Shown here: positions 58,528-64,000 of the stretch, one piece after another
Position numbering within the stretch: the first letter of the stretch is position 1
Layout of the letters: each line of letters opens with the position of its first letter
Assembly: GCA_965203985.1 (NCBI GenBank)
Contig: CBDBDS010000012.1
Location: 62,001-126,000, forward strand
Source of the DNA: Bin87 sp965203985
GTDB lineage: Bacteria; Chloroflexota; Dehalococcoidia; Lucifugimonadales; UBA3495
Direction of reading: 5' to 3'
Length of the DNA: 64,000 bases
The notes under the pieces: generated by a model
Seen by the model: only the letters and a program-made list of their open reading frames with translations
What the model was told of the DNA's origin: nothing
Databases searched by the model: none
Program-made: the position numbers and the translations under genes

Positions 58528-59275
58528 CTACGACAGGTGCTGCGCGTAGAACTGGAAGATCCTCGGCCAGGCGGCGTTGGACGCTTCCACGGCGTAGCTG
58601 GGCCGGTCAACGGCGACGAACCCGTGGCCGGCGTTGGGGTAGATCTCGTACTCCCAGGACTTGCCGGCGGCCTTGATCGCGGCGTCGGTGGCCTTCACCT
58701 CGTCCACCGAGGGGCGCGCGTCATCCTCGCCAAAGATCCCCAGCAGCGGGCAGGACAGGTCGTTGACGAACTCGATGGGCGCGTGGGGCATGGCTGCCGT
58801 GGGAGGCTCGCTGTCCCCGCGGGGTCACGCCGCCGCCCCAGCAGTCCACCGCCGCGCTGAGGCCCTTCAGCTTGCACGCGGCCAGGAACACCTGCCGCCC
58901 GCCGGAGCAGAACCCGATGATGCCAACCTTGCCGTTGTAGTTGGATAGATGGCGCAGGTAGCTGATGGCGCCCTCGGCGTCGCCCAGCGTGCGGTCGTCG
59001 GGCATACCGCCCGCCTCGCGAATGCTGTTGCTGTTGGCGACCGGGTCGTCGTGGCCCTGTCGGTAGTGCAGGTTCGGCATGATGGCGATGTAGCCGTTGT
59101 GCGCGAACTTGCGGGCCATTTCCTTGCTCGCCTCGTCCCAGCCGGGCATGTGGTGGAACAGCATCACCGCGCCAAATGGGCCCGCTCCCAACGGACGCGC
59201 CAGGTAAGCGTTGATCGCGTCGCCGTTGTGTCCTTCCACCCAGATGTGTTCGGCCGTCATCCCTTGGTAAGCCAT
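58528..59275 (-). pseudogene. Dienelactone hydrolase-family gene with a single frameshift
   Basis: The 5' part, from MAYQGMTAEHIWVEGHNGDAINAYLARP (CGGAGG upstream), reaches IIGFCSGGRQ with the nucleophile Cys and DCWGGGVTPRG. The 3' part continues in another frame as SEPPTAAMPHAPIEFVNDLSCPLLGIFGEDDARPSVDEV, with Asp in EDD, and NAGHGFV with the His. One extra base in the CCCC or GGGG run near 58820-58830 would explain the shift. All catalytic residues are present, so this is recent decay or a base-calling error. Confidence 0.8.
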
Positions 59276-59412
59276 GGTGTGGTACCTCCGATGCGAAATG
59301 TTTTCTCGGTTCAGTGCGTCGACGCAATGTGCTTCGCCCGTAGCGCCGCCTGCGTCACGCACGCACGAAGATTACTATTCGCCCGGCTGCAAGTCAAACG
59401 AGAAACGCCGTC

Positions 59413-59572
59413 GCAAGTGTTCAGGATCCAGGAGGTTGTCATTGCGAGACGCTCGCGTCGTGGCAATCTCGACGTCGTAGCAGCAGCGTCTGGCCCAACG
59501 GACTCCCCGGCACCGACGAGATTGCCGCGCTGCGCTCGCAATGACACTTGCCTCGCAAGTCTGAACGGTTAC
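59413..59572. repeat. Dispersed repeat with terminal inverted ends, copy B
   Basis: It shares with 41193-41374 the ends GCAAGTGTTCAGG and TCTGAACGGTTAC, the AGGTTGTCATTGCGAG block and the ATTGCCGCGCTGCGCTCGC tail. The rest of the 328-base gap (59276-59603) shows no gene. Confidence 0.75.
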
Positions 59573-59603
59573 ACGCCGTCGCTCCTGCTGGAAATCATGA
59601 CCC

Positions 59604-60380
59604 CTACCGGAGGCCGGCTTGCCCCAGCAGCGCTTCCAGCATCCGTCCCATTTGCGCCTCGTGATACGGCGCGAATGCGGTGAATTCGCGCAGGTTGCGG
59701 GCCGCCTCTTCCCTGGGATCAAACCGGTCGCCCATCAGCTCATAGTCGCTCGCCAACTCGCGATTCCAGACCTGCAGTTCATCCAGGGTCAGCTGCGGCT
59801 CAAACTGGAACCCATAGGACGTGCCATAGCGAAAGGCCATCGGGAACCGCACGTAGGCGCCATCCCGCCGCAGCATCGTTCCCTGGGCCAGCAGCGTCCC
59901 GCCCGCCGGCACGGTGAACTGCTCCCCATGCAGCGTGGGCACCAGCGGGACGGCGATCTCGCCGAACACCGGATCTCCGGCGCCGTCCGCGGTGACGTCG
60001 ATCTTGCGCAACCCGAACTGGTATCCGCCGGTTGGGGCAACGGCTCCCCCCAGCGCCCGCGACAGCAACTGCGCGCCCAGGCAGATGCCAACCACTGGAG
60101 TCACCCGCTGATTCCCCACGTCGCCAGTGGCCGCCGCGCGCAGGTAGGCCATCTCCTGGATCAACGCCGGGTAGTTGTCGTTGGCCGACATCGGCCCGCC
60201 CAGCGCCACCACCAGGTCAAGCTCGGACAGGTCCGGCGCGTCGAACTCTGCGAAGCCCGGTGCGCCGTCGCACACGCGCACATGGTGCAGATCGAAACCT
60301 GCGTGCTTCAATACACCGGTGAAGTTGCCGCCCAGCGTCTCCACGGGGTGATGCTGAATGATGACTGCGCCTTTCGCCAT
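59604..60380 (-). CDS. Class I glutamine amidotransferase-like protein, triad incomplete
   Basis: A 258-residue GMP synthase-like GATase fold. VALGGPMSANDNYPAL and VVGICLGAQLLSRALGG with Cys100 match active enzymes. The later site, FQFHPE in active members, reads FQFEPQ (residues 191-196): His becomes Glu194 and Glu becomes Gln196. The catalytic triad is therefore broken, and it may bind rather than hydrolyse its ligand. It shares bases with the start of the Nudix gene's downstream end (coupled). Confidence 0.85.
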   Translation of the reverse strand: MAKGAVIIQHHPVETLGGNFTGVLKHAGFDLHHVRVCDGAPGFAEFDAPDLSELDLVVALGGPMSANDNYPALIQEMAYLRAAATGDVGNQRVTPVVGICLGAQLLSRALGGAVAPTGGYQFGLRKIDVTADGAGDPVFGEIAVPLVPTLHGEQFTVPAGGTLLAQGTMLRRDGAYVRFPMAFRYGTSYGFQFEPQLTLDELQVWNRELASDYELMGDRFDPREEAARNLREFTAFAPYHEAQMGRMLEALLGQAGLR

Positions 60381-60904
60381 CAGGTGGTTACTGGTTTGCC
60401 GGCAAGGTCCGTCAGCACCAACCGGTCCGTTGGAAACGCCAGCGGCTTCGGCGGGTCCGACGGCGCAAACCAGCCCACTTCGTCCAGGTCATCCGACGCG
60501 GCGGCCTGCCCTGCGACAATGGTTGCATGGAACCAGACCCCCACCGTCAGCGAGGCCGCGTTGTGAAAGTTGGAATGCACCGCGCACACTTCGCCAATCT
60601 GCACATCCAACCCCGTCTCCTCCGCGAACTCCCGACGCGCGGCATCACGGATGTCCTCGCCCCACTCGACATAACCACAGGGGATGCACCACTCACCCAC
60701 GTTCCCGCCTGCCGACCGCCGGCCCAGCAACACCCTGCCGCATTCGTCCAGCACCACCACCGCGACTCCAACCGCCGGATTGCGGAAGTGTACAAACCCG
60801 CATTGCTCACACGACGGCCTGGGCAGCCCGCCGCGGACCCTGGTACCCAGCGGGTCACCGCAGCGCGGACAAAATTGGTAGTCGGGGGAAACCGAGTCCG
60901 CCAT
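60380..60904 (-). CDS. Nudix hydrolase with N-terminal zinc ribbon
   Basis: A 174-residue protein. CPRCGDPL and CEQCGFVHFRNP make a zinc ribbon as in NudC/NADH pyrophosphatase, and GYVEWGEDIRDAARREFAEETGLDV is a complete Nudix box (G-x5-E-x7-R-E-F-x-E-E-x-G). NADH or ADP-ribose pyrophosphatase activity is plausible. It lies upstream of the GATase-like gene, which starts in its stop codon, and downstream of the deacylase gene. Confidence 0.88.
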   Translation of the reverse strand: MADSVSPDYQFCPRCGDPLGTRVRGGLPRPSCEQCGFVHFRNPAVGVAVVVLDECGRVLLGRRSAGGNVGEWCIPCGYVEWGEDIRDAARREFAEETGLDVQIGEVCAVHSNFHNAASLTVGVWFHATIVAGQAAASDDLDEVGWFAPSDPPKPLAFPTDRLVLTDLAGKPVTT

Positions 60905-60913
60905 GGGTGCCGG

Positions 60914-62494
60914 TTACGTCGCCGCCCGGCCCCGACGCAGCGCCCGACCCGCCAGCGCCCCGGTGTTCTCGCCCTGCTGGATCACCACCTGCCCGTTGAC
61001 GATCACGTACTCGATGCCCACCGGGTACTGCTTGGGGTTCTCTTTCGTCGCCAGCGCCTTAACCGTGTCCATGTTGAACACCACGATGTCCGCCTTGAAT
61101 CCGTCGCGCAGCAGCCCGCGGTCCGGTATGCCCAGCCGCTGCGCGGGGAACGACGTCATCTTGCGGATTGCCTCCGGGAGCCGCAGGTGCTTCTCCGCCC
61201 GCACGAACTCGGCCAGCACGATGGGGAAACATCCGTAGGTCCGTGGATTGGGATACTCGCCAAACAGGATGGCGTCCGACGCGATCATGCCGTAGGGATG
61301 GGACACGAAGGCATACAGCGTCTGCGCGTTGGTACCCAGCCCCACTGTGCTGATGCCCAGGTTCTCGTCCAGCAGCAGGTCGAACAGCGTATCCGCCGGA
61401 TCCTGGCCGCGCATCTCCGCGATGTCGGTGATCAGCCGTCCGTCGTAGATCTGGTTTTCCGGCTTGGTGAAGTTCGTCAGCCAGTTGTTTTCCAGCCGGC
61501 TCGGCGTGATCTCCCGCTTCATCCGCGCCCGGTCGTCGGCATCCTGCAAAGCGGCGATCAGGCGCTCCGGCCCGCCGTCCTTGGCCCAGTGCGGCAACCC
61601 GATGGTCGGCGTCGTGCCGGAGTACGGGTAGGTGTAGCAGTCGAAGGTGCAGTCGATCCCTTCGGCTCGGGCGTCTTCCACCAGCCCCAGGTGTCCCAAA
61701 TGGCTGCCCACGCCCGACACCGATTGTCGGTAGTGTGTCAGATGCACCGGTATGCCGCTCCGTCGGCCGATCTCCACCGCCTCGTGCCACGGCGCCAGGT
61801 ACCCCTGGCTCAGCAGGCTGGCCCGGGTGTGGGTATGGTAGATGCCGCCCAGCGCCGCCGCCGTCTCGGACAGCGCCACCAGTTCGTCGGTGTCCGCGTA
61901 GGCGCCCGGCGGGTAATCCAGGCCGGTGGACAGTCCCCACGCGCCTTCTTCCATGGCCTCCCGCACCACCGACTGCATGTCGGCGATCTCGCCCGCGGTG
62001 GCCGCCCGCTGGTCCCAGCCCACGCTCCAGATGCGCGCCGGCGAGTTGCCCAGGATGTAGGCCATGTTGATGGCCACGGTATTGTCGTACTTGCCCAGCA
62101 GGTCGGCTACCGTGAGCCAGTCCGCCGGCATGGGCGGGTAGCCATTCAAGCCGGCGTCCAGCCAGATGTAGCGGTGCAAATCCTCCTGGGTCTTGAACGG
62201 GGCGTGGGAGATGCCATCGATCCCGACCAGTTCGGTGGTGACGCCCTGGCGCACCTTCGGGTCGTGGTGCGGTTCACCGAGAATGGTCAGCCCGGCGTGG
62301 GAGTGCAGATCGACGAACCCCGGGCAAACCACATGCCCGGTGGCGTCGATCACCCGCGCGGCGTTTTCCCGCAGGTCCGCATCGTCCCCCCGGTGAATCG
62401 TCACCGTATCGCCCGTAACCGCCACCGCCGCCCGGAACCCGGGGCTCCCCGAGCCGTCAATTACCTGTCCGTTGGAGATGAGTAGGTCTATCAT
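60914..62494 (-). CDS. N-acyl-D-amino-acid deacylase-type amidohydrolase
   Basis: A 526-residue protein. MIDLLISNGQVIDGSGSPGFRAAVAV opens it; GFVDLHSHAG has the HxH, and GIYHTHTR and PVHLTHYRQS supply further His. The late FKADIVVFNMDTVKALATKENPKQYPVGIEYVIVNGQVV closing strand is typical of D-aminoacylases. The start is put at 62494; an upstream ATG at 62533 would overlap the divergent gene. The substrate is unknown; a D-amino acid derivative is a guess. Confidence 0.85.
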   Translation of the reverse strand: MIDLLISNGQVIDGSGSPGFRAAVAVTGDTVTIHRGDDADLRENAARVIDATGHVVCPGFVDLHSHAGLTILGEPHHDPKVRQGVTTELVGIDGISHAPFKTQEDLHRYIWLDAGLNGYPPMPADWLTVADLLGKYDNTVAINMAYILGNSPARIWSVGWDQRAATAGEIADMQSVVREAMEEGAWGLSTGLDYPPGAYADTDELVALSETAAALGGIYHTHTRASLLSQGYLAPWHEAVEIGRRSGIPVHLTHYRQSVSGVGSHLGHLGLVEDARAEGIDCTFDCYTYPYSGTTPTIGLPHWAKDGGPERLIAALQDADDRARMKREITPSRLENNWLTNFTKPENQIYDGRLITDIAEMRGQDPADTLFDLLLDENLGISTVGLGTNAQTLYAFVSHPYGMIASDAILFGEYPNPRTYGCFPIVLAEFVRAEKHLRLPEAIRKMTSFPAQRLGIPDRGLLRDGFKADIVVFNMDTVKALATKENPKQYPVGIEYVIVNGQVVIQQGENTGALAGRALRRGRAAT

Positions 62495-62531
62495 GGCCGG
62501 ATGATAGCACGCGCACGAAGGAGCGCACGCC

Positions 62532-63371
62532 ATGCTGGATGTCCTTTCGCGATTGTTTCGGAGACTGTCCTCCGGGGAACAGCGGCAACATCATGCCCCA
62601 GAATTCAGCGTCCACCCGCGCGGGTTGACCTTCCTGACGGAGGTATCCGCCGGACGCTGGGTGGAGGAAGGATTGTCCTCCGATTTCGCGTCCGTCGGCG
62701 CGCTGGTTCCGGGCGGATATGAAGCTTACGCGCGCGTCCTGCACCCGGCGTGGGACGCATCTGACCGGATGGTGCCGTGGTCTTCTGTGGCCGCTTGGTC
62801 CGGTCGGGTCTATCACCCGCAGATGTCCTTCGAAGGCATCAGTTCCCCGCTATCCGGTCACGGAGGAGTTGTTGCCCCGTGGTGTGAGGACCCCGACCAC
62901 GGCAGCATGGACGAGGCGACGGCAACGGAGTTGGCCGCTTTCCTATCGCAATTCACCCGAACGCCGGAGGAGTGCTTTTTCGGAGTTTGGGAGGGCTACG
63001 GACTGTACTCCAGCGGCAGCGCGATGCTCACATCGGATGGAAACGGTAGACCGCTGCCCACGCCCCGTGACATCAGGAGGGCGCAGCGGATCCGGGGCTG
63101 TGGTCGCCACTATCTGCTCTACACGGGCGAATTGCAGGACATCACCGCGTTCTACAACCACTTCCTGTCCGAGCCGCCCAACATCTGGTGGCCGGCCGAC
63201 CGAGCCTGGCTCGTGGCCACCGACATCGACCTCGATTCAACCTACGTCGGGGCCAGTCAAGAATTGGTCAATGCCCTGCTCCGACATACGGTGCTGGAAG
63301 CTGTGCCCGCCGAATATCTCGCTTCGGTCGCCATGACGGCGGACACCATCAACCTGGGCGATCCAACCTGA
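62532..63371 (+). CDS. Conserved hypothetical protein
   Basis: A 279-residue soluble protein I cannot name. VSAGRWVEEGL, FTRTPEECFFGVWEGYG, RHYLLYTGELQDI and PPNIWWPADRAWLVATDIDLDSTYVGASQELVNALL are striking. Similar W-W-P-A-D-R-A-W-x-V-A-T-E/D-I-D blocks occur in actinobacterial hypothetical proteins. It has no signal peptide or transmembrane helix. It is divergent from the deacylase gene with a short gap holding no obvious promoter. Confidence 0.6.
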   Translation: MLDVLSRLFRRLSSGEQRQHHAPEFSVHPRGLTFLTEVSAGRWVEEGLSSDFASVGALVPGGYEAYARVLHPAWDASDRMVPWSSVAAWSGRVYHPQMSFEGISSPLSGHGGVVAPWCEDPDHGSMDEATATELAAFLSQFTRTPEECFFGVWEGYGLYSSGSAMLTSDGNGRPLPTPRDIRRAQRIRGCGRHYLLYTGELQDITAFYNHFLSEPPNIWWPADRAWLVATDIDLDSTYVGASQELVNALLRHTVLEAVPAEYLASVAMTADTINLGDPT

Positions 63372-63406
63372 GCGCGGCCGGGCGACGCGAGGCCGCCGCC
63401 GCTGGC

Positions 63407-63814
63407 TCAGTCCTGGCGTAGCGCTAAGCTGCCTCGCCGGAAATCGTAATCCATGCGCATCTGGTTCAGCAGGTCGCGCCCCAGCAGCGAATCCAAGCCG
63501 TCGGTGAGAGGCCCAGGTTTGGCGACGGAAATGTCGATCTCAAACTCACAAGTCTCACCGTCGCTATCGTTGAAGGAAAGCACGGCCGGCTCCATGTAAT
63601 ATAGCAAAGCGCCACCTGCGCTGATGAACTCAGCGGGGTGGTCCAGCAGGTCGAACGGGCAGTCAAGGTCTGCCGCTGCATCGGAGTGCAGGATGGTGGT
63701 GTCCGAGCCGGTGTCAATCAAAAAGCGTACTCGTCCCCTGACCCCCAAGCGAGCCAAGGTTACGAAGCCACCAATGTAAGGCCGACCGTCGTCGGTAAAT
63801 TCGCCGACGATCAT
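63407..63814 (-). CDS. Retropepsin-like aspartic protease (clan AA)
   Basis: A 135-residue single-domain protein. RVRFLIDTGSDTTILHSDAA carries the D-T-G active motif with Asp34, and LTDGLDSLLGRDLLNQMRMDYDFRRGSL is the typical bacterial clan AA ending. It should work as a dimer. Its ATG overlaps the TGA of the preceding short gene (ATGA), so the two are coupled. In Chloroflexota and cyanobacteria such pairs are common and of unknown role. Confidence 0.85.
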   Translation of the reverse strand: MIVGEFTDDGRPYIGGFVTLARLGVRGRVRFLIDTGSDTTILHSDAAADLDCPFDLLDHPAEFISAGGALLYYMEPAVLSFNDSDGETCEFEIDISVAKPGPLTDGLDSLLGRDLLNQMRMDYDFRRGSLALRQD

Positions 63815-64000
63815 CCCGTGCGCTTACGCCAGACGGTCGGGATGCGCCGGGGCGGGTTGGTCTCCAACCGCTGCACCACCGAATGGGGCGAATATCCTCC
63901 AGCGGCCCTCAGTTTCTCCAAAACTTCCGCGTGGGTGTCTGCCGCCACAATTTTCCAGTTGTCGCCGAAAGCAATCCATTGGTCAGGGTACTTGACCTGC
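63811..64000 (-). CDS. Small protein, 5'-truncated by window edge (DUF5678-like)
   Basis: Only 62 codons of the C-terminus are in view: QVKYPDQWIAFGDNWKIVAA, then DTHAEVLEKLRAAGG and a basic tail ending RKRTG-stop. The pattern YP..W.a..g...VA...t..Evl is like DUF5678 proteins, which are often encoded beside clan AA proteases. It is coupled to the protease gene by an ATGA overlap. Confidence 0.6.
   Translation of the reverse strand, partial: QVKYPDQWIAFGDNWKIVAADTHAEVLEKLRAAGGYSPHSVVQRLETNPPRRIPTVWRKRTG

Noticed and set aside
58820..58835. Intein or programmed frameshift in the dienelactone hydrolase
   Set aside because: No slippery heptamer or extra sequence is present; a one-base change in a homopolymer is enough.
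60527..62485. 652-codon open frame on the plus strand
   Set aside because: It is antisense to the Nudix and deacylase genes, which have clear motifs. The translation is low-complexity Arg/His/Val-rich, typical of a shadow frame in GC-rich DNA.

Overview
The window is a GC-rich bacterial chromosome segment that most resembles a Chloroflexota genome, probably a SAR202/Dehalococcoidia-type lineage. The evidence is an 11-subunit complex I operon without nuoE/F/G, a giant fused GT39-like/DUF2298 (YYY motif) membrane protein, a DnaD/DnaC-type replisome operon, FMN/F420-type and amidohydrolase catabolic genes, and an isolated 5S rRNA gene. The placement is inference from gene content; no 16S gene is present.

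Layout. 1-10 kb: a truncated luciferase-like oxidoreductase, a cupin, speD-speE (polyamine synthesis), trmD with a thioesterase, an amidohydrolase, a TolB-like lipoprotein, a flavin reductase, membrane proteins with charged EG repeats, and a CinA-like/NMN-adenylyltransferase fusion. 10.1-23.2 kb: nuoABCDHIJKLMN behind a good promoter, with six unrelated small genes lodged between the nuo genes. 23.3-33.3 kb: a LOG-like gene, eno, gap, the GT39/DUF2298 giant, a HpcH/HpaI aldolase and a Gfo/Idh/MocA oxidoreductase. 33.4-39.6 kb (minus strand): rplI-dnaB-dnaD-dnaC, then a GLPIVPP-type protein, a DUF2283 pair and a UGSC selenoprotein. 40-45.6 kb: tenA, tRNA-Pro/Arg/Asp, a gamma-carbonic anhydrase and dnaE. 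45.8-53 kb (minus strand): HigBA, a second GLPIVPP-type protein, an EEP-family nuclease, a second UGSC selenoprotein, guaB3 and clpC. 53-64 kb: lone 5S rRNA, tRNA-Lys, then a catabolic and toxin-antitoxin-rich tail.

The most interesting signal is a pair of paralogous selenoprotein loci. In each, an in-frame TGA is followed by codons for Gly-Ser-Cys (the UGSC motif) and, exactly 13 nt after the TGA, by a 5-bp stem with a 5-nt loop. The two stems differ by a compensatory base-pair change, which supports a bacterial SECIS element. Both loci have a paralogous GLPIVPP/AGCRPE-motif protein encoded nearby on the same strand, suggesting a two-component module present twice. The reaction it catalyses cannot be told from sequence.

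Small toxin-antitoxin-like or orphan genes are scattered throughout: Uma2 pair, HicB-like pair, DUF2283 pair, HigBA, DUF433/DUF5615 and a retropepsin-like pair. Several families of short palindromic or terminal-inverted repeats lie between genes. Two genes (a dienelactone hydrolase and a DUF433 antitoxin) are frameshifted.
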